Source: Acidovorax sp. Leaf191 (GTDB lineage: Bacteria; Pseudomonadota; Gammaproteobacteria; Burkholderiales; Burkholderiaceae_C). From it: DNA of 64,000 bases. The first letter of the stretch is position 1, and each line of letters opens with the position of its first letter. The notes under the pieces were generated by a model, which saw only the letters and a program-made list of their open reading frames with translations, was not told the origin of the DNA and ran no database searches. Shown one piece after another: positions 8,500 through 15,934 of the stretch. The DNA is taken from positions 638,237 to 702,236 of the forward strand of contig NZ_LMPT01000012.1 in the NCBI RefSeq assembly GCF_001424425.1, read 5' to 3'. The translations under genes were made by a program, and so were the position numbers.

Positions 8500-9714
8500 T
8501 CAAGGCTGGACCAGGGTCAGTTTGGTGATGCCGATGGCATTGGCTGCGGCCACCAGGTCTTTGCTTTGCTGGGTCAGGCTGTCGATGGTCTTCTGGATGC
8601 GCTGGCGGCCCGGCGCGTCCTTGCCGCCGATGATCTCGCGGTCGAACGGTGCCTGGATGCCTTCGGCAGCAGCCACCGAGGCCGCGATCTGCTTGGTGGT
8701 CCTGTCGGCCAGCGCCGCGTCCTTGGCAGCCACCAGGTCGCGCAGCGATGCGCCCTTGACCACGTTGCCGTCGGCACGCTGGTACTCGCCCAGCCACACG
8801 TTCTGGATGCCCTTGGCGTTGGTCACCGCGTCGCGGTGGGTGTTGTCCGAAAAGCACGAGTGCTCGTCTTCCTGGTCCTGGCTGTTCAGGGCCACTTCCA
8901 GGCGTTCGCCAGCCAGCTCGCCGCGCGAGAGCGAGCCCAGGCCCACGAGCATCTTGCGAACGGACTCCTGGCCGCCCTTGACGAAGCGGGTGCGGTAGTT
9001 GTTCTTGGCGTCCGGTGCCCAGGCCTTCACCAGCGAGGTGAGGTCGTCGATGAGCAGGTCGGTCACCACGGTCAGGTACTGGCGGCGGCGGTCGGCGTTC
9101 GGGGCCTTGCCGTCCACGAAGTCCTCGAAGTTGCGATCGCCCGGGCCGGTCTCGGACAGGTCCTGGCCCCACAGGAAGAACTCGATGGCGTGCCAGCCGG
9201 TGGCGATGTTCTCTTCGCCGCCGCGCTCGTTCTGCGCAGACAGGTTCTTCTTGCTGATCACGAACTTGCGGTTGTTCACCAGGCCCGCGTTGGGCTTGCC
9301 CTGCACGCTGTCGACGAACGATTCGTCCATGGGCCAGGCGTTGATGCGGCCCTCGGGCCCGTTGTCGTTGTCGATGGGGCCGCCGTAGAAGCGGAAGGCC
9401 TCGGTCTGGCCGTAGAACTCGCGCGCGGCCAGCCACTTCTTGCGGGCGTCGGCCAGCGTGTCGGCCGAAGGCTTGGCCGTGAAGGCCGCCACGGCTTCGC
9501 GCAGCGCCTGGGCGCTGGCGAGCGTGTCTGCGTAGTTGGCGTGCACCAGCTGTGCGTAGTGCGCGGCCACGGCCTGGTTCGTCACGGCCTGCTGTGCCTG
9601 GGCCTGCGAGGGTGCTGCTGCAGGGGCAACGGTTTGCGCGCCGACGCCAGTGCTGTATGCACAGGCGGACAGTGCGGCCACCAGCAGGGAAGTCTTCAGG
9701 GAGGGGAACGTCAT
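8500..9714 (-). CDS. Imelysin-family periplasmic protein (first gene of the iron cluster)
   Basis: 404 residues with a signal peptide that includes LSACAY near residue 18 (a possible lipobox) and cleavage around VGAQ. The imelysin domain spans about residues 45-395 and has the classical GxHxxE signature intact at 173-178 (GWHAIE), followed by FFLWGQDLSETGPGDR, typical of IrpA-type imelysins. Proposed role: periplasmic iron or heme handling under iron limitation. It leads the four-gene minus-strand cluster and lies behind a Fur-like site overlapping its promoter region (9879-9905). Confidence 0.9.
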   Translation of the reverse strand: MTFPSLKTSLLVAALSACAYSTGVGAQTVAPAAAPSQAQAQQAVTNQAVAAHYAQLVHANYADTLASAQALREAVAAFTAKPSADTLADARKKWLAAREFYGQTEAFRFYGGPIDNDNGPEGRINAWPMDESFVDSVQGKPNAGLVNNRKFVISKKNLSAQNERGGEENIATGWHAIEFFLWGQDLSETGPGDRNFEDFVDGKAPNADRRRQYLTVVTDLLIDDLTSLVKAWAPDAKNNYRTRFVKGGQESVRKMLVGLGSLSRGELAGERLEVALNSQDQEDEHSCFSDNTHRDAVTNAKGIQNVWLGEYQRADGNVVKGASLRDLVAAKDAALADRTTKQIAASVAAAEGIQAPFDREIIGGKDAPGRQRIQKTIDSLTQQSKDLVAAANAIGITKLTLVQP

Positions 9715-9878
9715 GCAGGGTCTCCAAGGAATCGCGCAGGCTGCCGCACGGGCGGCCTGTGGCCGGGCGTGGCACCGCGAGGAAATGGCGGGAACGGAGA
9801 GGCCGCACTTGGCTGGGTGAGCCCGCGCACCGGTCGGTGCTGGGCGCGGTAGTGGCTGGGTGGGCGGTGGGAGCCGAA

Positions 9879-9905
9879 ATTATACAAATGGTAGTGATTC
9901 GTATT
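9879..9905 (-). promoter_or_regulatory. Fur-like operator and -10 element for the imelysin cluster
   Basis: On the minus strand 9905-9887 reads AATACGAATCACTACCATT, which matches 14 of 19 positions of the Fur box in its AATGATAATCATTATCATT form. Just downstream on the same strand is a perfect TATAAT at 9884-9879, so a repressor bound here would cover the promoter. The imelysin start lies about 165 bases further on. The match was counted by eye. Confidence 0.65.
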
Positions 9906-9938
9906 CGACCCAATCCCCTTGCGCGCGGCCGGGATCGG

Positions 9939-9994
9939 CTGTCACGAAACCGACGCAAAAACTTCACGGCGATGTCACCTGCAGTTTCTACGCT
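9939..9994 (+). promoter_or_regulatory. Tandem Pho box and -10 element upstream of the PhoX gene
   Basis: Four 7-base units at exact 11-base spacing: CTGTCAC (9939), CCGACGC (9950), ACTTCAC (9961) and ATGTCAC (9972). This is the phasing of PhoB boxes (consensus CTGTCAT, 4 bases, CTGTCAC). The first and last units are close to consensus, the middle two weaker. Ten bases after the last unit is TACGCT (9989-9994), suited to a -10 element where PhoB replaces the -35. It lies directly before a PhoX-type phosphatase, a classic Pho regulon member. Confidence 0.65.
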
Positions 9995-10032
9995 CCACAG
10001 GCTTTGTAACCAATAACCCCCGAGGAAGAACC

Positions 10033-12258
10033 ATGACCCACCGTGTGGATGCGCCCGAGCAGGCCATTGACTTCAACAACGAGAACGCCAACACCTCCGC
10101 CAACCCTACGTTCGAGTCGGTGCTGGGTGCACGGCTGTCGCGCCGTGGCCTGCTGCGTGGCAGCGTGGGGTCGGTGGGCACGGCCATGCTGGCTGGCTTT
10201 GGCGTGAGCGCCTGCGGCGGCAGCGACGACCCAGCGGTGACACCGCCACCCACTGGCTCCAAGCTGCTGGGCTTTGGTGCGGTGCCCAAGAGCCTGGCAG
10301 ACGTGGTAGCGGTGCCTGCGGGCTACACCGCCAGCGTGATCTTCGCACTGGGCGACCCCATCGCTGCAGGCGTGGCTGCGTACAAGAACGACGGCACCGA
10401 CGGTGATTTCGACAAGCGCGCTGGCGACCACCATGACGGCATGGAATGGTTCGGCCTGGGCGCTGACGGCAAGCGCAGCGACAACGCCACCGAACGCGGC
10501 CTGCTGGCCATCAACCACGAAGCCACGACCGACGAGAAGCTGTCCTCGTACTTCCTGCATGCCAACGGCGGCACCACCACCTTGCCCCGTCCCGCAGCGG
10601 AAATCGACAAGGAAACGGCCATCCACGGCATCGCCGTGATCGAAGTGGCAAAGTCCGGTGGCAAGTGGGCCTACGCGCAGAACTCTGCGCTGAACTTCCG
10701 CCTCACCTCGCTCAGCCCCATCGAGATTTCGGGCCCGGCCCGCGGCAGCGCGCAACTGTTCACCAAGTTCTCGCCCACCGGCACCACCACCCGCGGTACG
10801 CTGAACAACTGCGGCACGGGCAGGACGCCCTGGGGTACCTTCCTGACCGGTGAAGAAAACTGGTTTGGCTACTTCACGCGCGGCGCCGCGGACGACGCCG
10901 CACGCGGCAACGACAAGAGCGTGACGTCCCTCAAGCGCTATGGCCGCACCCAGGGCGCAGCATCGCGCCACGGCTGGGAAAGCGGCGGCGCCGACGACAA
11001 GTACCAGCGCTGGAACAACAGCAAGACCGGCACGTCGGTGGACGGCACGGACGACTACCGCAACGAGATGAACGGCATGGGCTACATCGTCGAGATCGAC
11101 GCCTACGACAAGACCCGCATGGCCAAGAAGCGCACGGGTCTGGGCCGCTTCGCGCACGAGAGCGCAGCGTTCGGCAAGGTGGTGGCCGGCCAGCCGCTGT
11201 CCATCTACATGGGCGACGACTCGCGCGGCGAGTACATCTACAAGTTCGTATCCACCGCTACGTGGAACGCGGCCGATGCCAACGCCAACGACCGCCTGGC
11301 CATTGGCGACAAGTACCTGGACAGCGGCAAGCTGTACGCAGCCAAGTTCAACGCCGACGGCACCGGCAGCTGGGTGGAGCTGTCGCTCACCAACACCGCC
11401 ATCAGCGGCTACGCCACGTACAAGTTCGCCGACGCGGCCGACATCGTCATCAACACCCGCCTGGCCGCCGACGCCGTGGGTGCCACCAAGATGGACCGCC
11501 CCGAGTGGAACGCCGTGAACCCCGCCAATGGCGAGGTGTACTTCACGCTGACCAACAACAGCGCCCGCAGCGCCAACCCTGGCAGCGGCCAGTACCTGCC
11601 TGATGCGGCCAACCCCCGTGCCTACACCGACATGAAGGGCACCACCAAGCAGGAGGGCAACCCCAACGGCCACATGGTGCGCCTGAAGGAAGGCACATCC
11701 GTCCTGGCCTTCACCTGGGACGTGTACCTGTTCGGCGCCGAAGCCAGTGCCGACAAGACGCTGATCAACATCTCGGCCCTGACGGACGAGCAGGACTTCT
11801 CCAGCCCCGATGGCCTGGCTTTCAGCAAGGCCACGGGCATCTGCTGGATCCAGACTGATGACGGTGCCTACACCGACGTCAGCAACTGCATGATGATGGC
11901 GGCCGTACCCGGCCAGGTGGGCGATGGCAGCAAGAAGACGCTGACGTACACCAAGACCGACGGCAGCAAGTTCGACGTCGTCACGCCCGTGGGCAAGGCG
12001 GCCACGGCCGATACGCTCAAGCGCTTCCTGGTGGGCCCCAAGGGCTGCGAGATCACCGGCCTGACCGAAACGCCGGACGGCAAGACGATCTTCGTGAACA
12101 TCCAGCACCCGGGCGAATCCACCGGCATGGCCAACCTGGCCGACCCCGCCAAGTTCCAGAGCCAGTGGCCTGCCAACGCCGGCTACGGCGCAGGCAAGCG
12201 TCCCCGTTCGGCCACCATCGTGATCACGAAGAACGACGGCGGCAACATCGGTACCTGA
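10033..12258 (+). CDS. phoX: PhoX-family alkaline phosphatase (DUF839), Tat-exported
   Basis: 741 residues. A Tat signal is present: SRRGLLRG at residues 36-43, then a hydrophobic stretch ending in VSACGG, possibly also a lipobox. The rest is the PhoX fold: HDGMEWFGLG, LLAINHE, CGTGRTPWGTFLTGEENWFGYF, GLGRFAHESAAF, then SSPDGLAFSKATGICWIQTDDG and TGLTETPDGKTIFVNIQHPG. Characterised PhoX enzymes are periplasmic, calcium- and iron-dependent phosphomonoesterases, exported folded. The ATG at 10033 follows GAGGAAGAACC. The upstream Pho box suggests induction by phosphate starvation. Phosphatase activity is inferred from family membership; some DUF839 members are uncharacterised. Confidence 0.9.
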   Translation: MTHRVDAPEQAIDFNNENANTSANPTFESVLGARLSRRGLLRGSVGSVGTAMLAGFGVSACGGSDDPAVTPPPTGSKLLGFGAVPKSLADVVAVPAGYTASVIFALGDPIAAGVAAYKNDGTDGDFDKRAGDHHDGMEWFGLGADGKRSDNATERGLLAINHEATTDEKLSSYFLHANGGTTTLPRPAAEIDKETAIHGIAVIEVAKSGGKWAYAQNSALNFRLTSLSPIEISGPARGSAQLFTKFSPTGTTTRGTLNNCGTGRTPWGTFLTGEENWFGYFTRGAADDAARGNDKSVTSLKRYGRTQGAASRHGWESGGADDKYQRWNNSKTGTSVDGTDDYRNEMNGMGYIVEIDAYDKTRMAKKRTGLGRFAHESAAFGKVVAGQPLSIYMGDDSRGEYIYKFVSTATWNAADANANDRLAIGDKYLDSGKLYAAKFNADGTGSWVELSLTNTAISGYATYKFADAADIVINTRLAADAVGATKMDRPEWNAVNPANGEVYFTLTNNSARSANPGSGQYLPDAANPRAYTDMKGTTKQEGNPNGHMVRLKEGTSVLAFTWDVYLFGAEASADKTLINISALTDEQDFSSPDGLAFSKATGICWIQTDDGAYTDVSNCMMMAAVPGQVGDGSKKTLTYTKTDGSKFDVVTPVGKAATADTLKRFLVGPKGCEITGLTETPDGKTIFVNIQHPGESTGMANLADPAKFQSQWPANAGYGAGKRPRSATIVITKNDGGNIGT

Positions 12259-12307
12259 GATCGGAGTGCGGGAGGGCTGACCTCTCGCGCGTTCGCATCG
12301 AGCTTTC

Positions 12308-12335
12308 AGGCCGGCCCCATGGGGTCGGCCTTTTT
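12308..12335 (+). terminator. Rho-independent terminator after phoX
   Basis: Stem AGGCCGGCCCC/GGGGTCGGCCT around a minimal AT loop, with a run of five T at 12331-12335. Located 50 bases after the phoX stop. Confidence 0.85.
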
Positions 12336-12490
12336 GCGTTCTGGCACCGCTGAAGGGCTTTGATTGGCGGTGACTTGCAGTGATTTGCAGCAAGGCGCAG
12401 TGGCGGATAGCAATGCTCACTCATGGCCACCAATGCCACTGTTGTCCCTGATGTCCCTGATGGGCAGTGACGGCCCCGGCCGCCGCTGTC

Positions 12491-13369
12491 TCAGTAGTCG
12501 GAGCCGTAGGGAGACGGGGGGCGGGCGCGGTACGTTGGCGCGGGTGCTGGTGTCGATGGAGGCGCTGACGCCGGTGAGGACGCTGGCGTGGACCCCGCCG
12601 GTGCAGGTGATGCGTTGCTCCCGCCAGGCGCTGCGGGGTAGCCCATCTGCCCGGTGCCGTCCTTGGTACCCTTGCGACCCGCAATCTGCCACGCGGTGCG
12701 CTGCTGGATCAGGCTGGCCAGGAACTCCATCTCCTCGTCCGTGTGGTTGATGGCGCCCGCGGGCGTGAGCAGGCGGCCATTGCGCGGCGCGTTCTCGACC
12801 CAGAACGACTGGTGGTAGGACGCCTCGCTCACCACGCTCTCGCCGCCGGTGGCCAGGTCCACGATGCCGTAGCAATTACAGAAATATCCCCGGTTGCCCT
12901 GGTCCGCAAAGACCTCGGCATACACCCCCGTGCCGCGGATGCCCGCGGTGGCCGTGGGCAGGATGACCTTGCGGTCGGCGCCCTTGCCCCAAACGCTGGC
13001 CACGGCACCGCTGACGAGGCGCAGCACCTTGACGGCGGTGGGCGTGTCGCCCTCCAGCGCCACGTGGGAGTTCTGGCGCACCAGGAAGGCGCCGTCGCCC
13101 ACGGCAAACACCACCGTGGCGCCCGGGCCGGTCTCGATGCGGTCTCCCGCGGTGATGGTGTGCTGCGGGGTCAGCGCCTCGCCGTTGCGCCGCACGTCGC
13201 CGCGCAGCTCCACGATGTTGCTGCGCGACTGGGCCTGGGCGGCCGTCCAGCCGCCACCGGCCACCCAGAGCGCGGCCGCCTGCAGCAGGCTGCGGCGCCG
13301 GTGCCAGACCAGCTCGTCTTCAGTGCGGCCCAGCAGCTGGGTCGGAGGGCGGGGGCGTTGGGGTGTCAT
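12491..13369 (-). CDS. FecR-domain periplasmic protein with Pro/Ala-rich tail
   Basis: 292 residues. A twin-arginine-like N-terminus (HRRRSLLQAAALWVAGGGW) leads to a FecR domain (about residues 50-150: SNIVELRGDVRRNGEALTP, ITAGDRIETGPGATVVFAVG, VLRLVSGAVASVWG, TAGIRGTGVY). After that comes an unusual CNCYG pair and a helical segment, then a tail rich in Pro, Ala and Ser (about 245-292). FecR domains in proteins without a partner sigma factor act as envelope scaffold or sensing modules; no sigma factor or TonB receptor is adjacent, so a classical iron-dicitrate signalling role is unlikely. Its first 50 bases overlap the upstream BPSS1780 gene. Confidence 0.75.
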   Translation of the reverse strand: MTPQRPRPPTQLLGRTEDELVWHRRRSLLQAAALWVAGGGWTAAQAQSRSNIVELRGDVRRNGEALTPQHTITAGDRIETGPGATVVFAVGDGAFLVRQNSHVALEGDTPTAVKVLRLVSGAVASVWGKGADRKVILPTATAGIRGTGVYAEVFADQGNRGYFCNCYGIVDLATGGESVVSEASYHQSFWVENAPRNGRLLTPAGAINHTDEEMEFLASLIQQRTAWQIAGRKGTKDGTGQMGYPAAPGGSNASPAPAGSTPASSPASAPPSTPAPAPTYRARPPSPYGSDY

Positions 13370-14168
13370 GGGTGGCCTCGTCAGACGGGTGGTGGGGCGG
13401 CTCGAAACAATCGCGGAAGGTGAACACGATCGAGGTGAAGAACATGGCGGCCAGCATCATCGCGGCACCCACCATCACACCACCGGAGGCCGCGCCGCTC
13501 AAGCCCATCGCCGCCAGGAGCGCTGCCGCCAGCGTCACGACCACGCCGCCCAGCAGGAAAACGCCCAGCCAGCCCAGCCCGTAGACCATGAAGGCGCCGA
13601 AGTTGCGCAGGCAGGCCACGATGCTGAAGAACAGCGCCTTGACCGGCGGCACGCCATGCCAGTGCACCAGCCCGGGCGCATGCCAGAACAGCAGCGACAG
13701 CGGCAGGTACAGCAGCATGGCCGTCCACATGGCGCTCTGGAAGGCCGCGTCTTCTGCCATCTCCTTGGTCAGGGGCGCGCCGCCCAGGTACACCTTGGCA
13801 AACTGCCCGCCGTCGATCAGGGCCGACAGCCCCATCACCGCGAGGAACCCCACGGCGTACAGCGCGCCCAGGACCAGCATGTCGCGCAGCCGCTGCTGCC
13901 CGGTGCGAAACGCCACCAGCAGCACGGCGGGCGTGGGAAACCGCCCCTGAGTGGCCTCGGCCGCCGCCACCATCATCGCCAGCGTGGCCGATGGCAGCAG
14001 TGCCAGCGCGATGGCCGGCCCTACCAGCGGGATCAACGTGGCCAGCGACATGGCCGCCATGGTCATGAAGAACAGCGCCGCCAGCGCCATGGGCTGCCGC
14101 CAGAACGCGCGGACGCCCAGCTTGACCCAGGTCATGCCGGTGCGGGCGGGAACGATGTGGAGTTTCAT
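13320..14168 (-). CDS. BPSS1780-family integral membrane protein
   Basis: 282 residues, strongly hydrophobic, with about six predicted membrane segments (ALAALFFMTMAAMSLATLIPL, LVLGALYAVGFLAVMGL, AMLLYLPLSLLFWH, MVYGLGWLGVFLLGGVVV, MVGAAMMLAAMFFTSIVFTF). The N-terminus MKLHIVPARTGMTWVKLGVRAFWRQP is characteristic of the BPSS1780 family of betaproteobacteria, whose function is unknown. The ATG at 14168 matches that conserved start. The C-terminal tail is Pro/His-rich and its last 50 bases overlap the FecR-domain gene, so the two are probably co-translated. Confidence 0.8.
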   Translation of the reverse strand: MKLHIVPARTGMTWVKLGVRAFWRQPMALAALFFMTMAAMSLATLIPLVGPAIALALLPSATLAMMVAAAEATQGRFPTPAVLLVAFRTGQQRLRDMLVLGALYAVGFLAVMGLSALIDGGQFAKVYLGGAPLTKEMAEDAAFQSAMWTAMLLYLPLSLLFWHAPGLVHWHGVPPVKALFFSIVACLRNFGAFMVYGLGWLGVFLLGGVVVTLAAALLAAMGLSGAASGGVMVGAAMMLAAMFFTSIVFTFRDCFEPPHHPSDEATHDTPTPPPSDPAAGPH

Positions 14169-14479
14169 GAATGCAATCGGGAAGAAAAGAGGACCTGCGC
14201 CCGCGTGTGCCATCCCCCACCGCCCTGGCCGGGGCCCGCGGCAAAGCGGTGATGGTAGAAGAACAGGGCTGAATTTACCCCAGTGCCCCAATCCGGGCGC
14301 CATGAAGGGTGTCCAGGGTACGGGCTGCGAGGTGGATCTGTGGGTGTGGGGACGGCTAGCCGGTGTGTGGCCAGTGGGCTGCCAATGCGGGGGGTGCCGC
14401 GGTGGCGTGGCCGCGCATCAGGCCCTGCGCAGCGGCGACTCGGCTTGGTGTGAAGGGCAGTGGGGCACAGACAATGGGG
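14169..14479. other. Non-coding interval between thrB and the BPSS1780 gene
   Basis: 311 bases in which I see no gene. No clear terminator follows the thrB stop, and the promoter of the BPSS1780–FecR pair is presumably in the right-hand part of its leader near 14180-14270. Nothing more specific can be supported. Confidence 0.4.
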
Positions 14480-15430
14480 CTACAGATGAAGCGGGCGTGC
14501 AATCCTGTCCTGCAGCACGCGCTCGAAGTGCGTAGGGTCGTGCGGCGTGAGCATGGCGGCCTCGCGCGGCAGATGGAAGTCCCACAGCCGCGAGATCCAG
14601 AACCTGAGGGCCCCTGCGCGCGCCATCGCGGGCAGCAGCTCGCGCTCTGCGGCGGTCAACGGGCGCACGGCCTGGTAGGCGTCCAGCATGCGGGCGGCGC
14701 GTTCGGCATCGTGCCGGCCGGTCGGCAGGTCGATGCACCAGTCGTTCAGGCACACGGCCAGGTCGAACAGCCAGGTGTCCACGCCCGCAAAGTAGAAGTC
14801 GAAGAAGCCCGTGAGCTCTTCGCCCTCGAACATCACGTTGTCGCGGAACAGGTCGGCATGCACGGGGCCGCTGGGCAGCGCCGCGTAGGCAGAGCCCGCA
14901 GCCACGTGGTTCTGGTAGGCCAGTTCGGAGCGCAACAAGGCTGCTTGCGATTCGCCGATGTGCGGCAGCACCACGGGCACGGTCTCGTTCCACCAGGGCA
15001 GGCCGCGCAGGTTGGGCTGGTGCCGTTCGAAATCGCGCCCGGCCAGGTGCATGCGCGCGAGCATCGTGCCCACGGCCGCGCAGTGCACGCCCTGTGGCGC
15101 CAGCTGGCTCTTGCCGCGCAGTTTGTTGACCACCGCGGCCGGCTTGCCGCACACCGACAGCAGGATGTCGCCATCCTTGTCGGCCCGCGGGTCGGGCACC
15201 GGCACCCCACCGTGCGCCAGGTGCTTCATCAGGTGCAGGTAAAAGGGCAGCTGCTCGGCCGTGAGGCGCTCGAACAGCGTCAACACGAACTGGCCCTGGT
15301 CGCTGGTCAGAAAATAATTGGTGTTCTCGATGCCGCCCTCGATGCCGCGCAGCTCCACCAGCTCACCCAGTTGCAAACGGCGCAGCAGGTCTTGCGCCTC
15401 GGTGTTGGAGACTTCGGTAAAAACGGCCAT
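14480..15430 (-). CDS. thrB: Homoserine kinase, aminoglycoside-phosphotransferase-like type
   Basis: 316 residues. Phosphorylates L-homoserine with ATP in the threonine pathway. The sequence is of the ThrB type found in Pseudomonas and Burkholderiales, related to choline/APH kinases rather than GHMP kinases. Evidence is the N-terminal [18 protein letters not shown] with [10 protein letters not shown], the Brenner-type catalytic loop [14 protein letters not shown] and the following [17 protein letters not shown] metal site. Length and ends fit the family. It lies downstream of the DUF2782 gene on the same strand, an order I recall as conserved in Burkholderiales next to polA. Confidence 0.93.
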   Translation of the reverse strand: MAVFTEVSNTEAQDLLRRLQLGELVELRGIEGGIENTNYFLTSDQGQFVLTLFERLTAEQLPFYLHLMKHLAHGGVPVPDPRADKDGDILLSVCGKPAAVVNKLRGKSQLAPQGVHCAAVGTMLARMHLAGRDFERHQPNLRGLPWWNETVPVVLPHIGESQAALLRSELAYQNHVAAGSAYAALPSGPVHADLFRDNVMFEGEELTGFFDFYFAGVDTWLFDLAVCLNDWCIDLPTGRHDAERAARMLDAYQAVRPLTAAERELLPAMARAGALRFWISRLWDFHLPREAAMLTPHDPTHFERVLQDRIARPLHL

Positions 15431-15520
15431 CGCTCAGGGGTGCGTAAGGGTGGAGGACTGACAAGGAAAAAGGGCGGGGCGTGCGGGGGCCCCGGGGCGC
15501 TGCGGTGCAGCCGGCGCGGC

Positions 15521-15880
15521 TTAGAACTTCAGCACGTTCCACACGCGCGGGCCGGTGGTCGTCTCGGCGCCGCTGTTGCTGCCAGCGCGGCTGCGGGCTC
15601 CGTCGGGCGACTGCACTTCGTAGCTGGGCAGGTTGCCAGCCTTGGGCTGCACAGAAATCGTCTGCGTCTGGCCGCCCACGCGCAGCTCGTCGACCCGGCT
15701 GCCGGCGTCCTCGATCTGGATGCGCTCGGTGCGTTGATTGCCACGCCCGCCCATTTGCTCTGGTTCTGATAGCGCCTCGCGCTTGTCTACCGCGCCCTGA
15801 GGGGCAGTTTGACTATTGGTTTGGGCCAGGACGGGGCTGGAGGCCATGGCCAGCAGCAAAAGGAGGTGTACAGCGCGCAT
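15521..15880 (-). CDS. DUF2782 periplasmic protein
   Basis: 119 residues with a signal peptide (MRAVHLLLLLAMASSPVLAQ). The conserved DUF2782 part is RTERIQIEDAGSRVDELRVGGQTQTISVQP followed by LPSYEV. Function unknown; DUF2782 genes commonly sit between thrB and polA in betaproteobacteria. The segment after the signal peptide (about residues 21-45, TNSQTAPQGAVDKREALSE) is encoded by what looks like an in-frame copy of the interspersed repeat. The start codon lies next to a divergent promoter shared with polA. Confidence 0.82.
   Translation of the reverse strand: MRAVHLLLLLAMASSPVLAQTNSQTAPQGAVDKREALSEPEQMGGRGNQRTERIQIEDAGSRVDELRVGGQTQTISVQPKAGNLPSYEVQSPDGARSRAGSNSGAETTTGPRVWNVLKF
15752..15822 (-). 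repeat. Probable in-frame interspersed repeat copy in the DUF2782 gene
   Basis: On the plus strand the stretch contains tctgatagcgcctcgcgctt, gtctaccgcgccctgagggg and cagtttgactattgg. The centre (GATAGCxxCTCGCGCTTGTCTACCGC) parallels the copy at 58531-58597 (TAGCTGCTGGCGCTTGTCCATCAAGCGG). It has diverged, so it is given less weight than the intergenic copies. Confidence 0.45.
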
Positions 15881-15934
15881 GGGCGGGATTGTAGAGCGCC
15901 GGCCGTGGCCGGGCTGCGCGTGCACAATCCGCCC
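15881..15934. promoter_or_regulatory. Palindromic divergent promoter between DUF2782 gene and polA
   Basis: The 54 bases between the two start codons begin with GGGCGGGATTGT and end with ACAATCCGCCC, an inverted repeat with one extra G. Each arm contains a -10-like element close to the ATG: TACAAT (minus strand, 15893-15888, 7 bases before the start) and CACAAT (plus strand, 15923-15928, 6 bases before the start). That spacing would place transcription starts at or within a base or two of the start codons, so both genes may have leaderless mRNAs. No good -35 element is seen. Confidence 0.5.

Noticed and set aside
9988..12420. An 810-codon open frame on the minus strand across phoX
   Set aside because: Antisense shadow of a clearly identified gene; its residues lack any family pattern.
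12491..13369. FecIR iron-dicitrate signalling system
   Set aside because: No ECF sigma factor or TonB-dependent receptor is nearby and the FecR domain sits behind a Tat-like signal rather than a single-pass anti-sigma layout.
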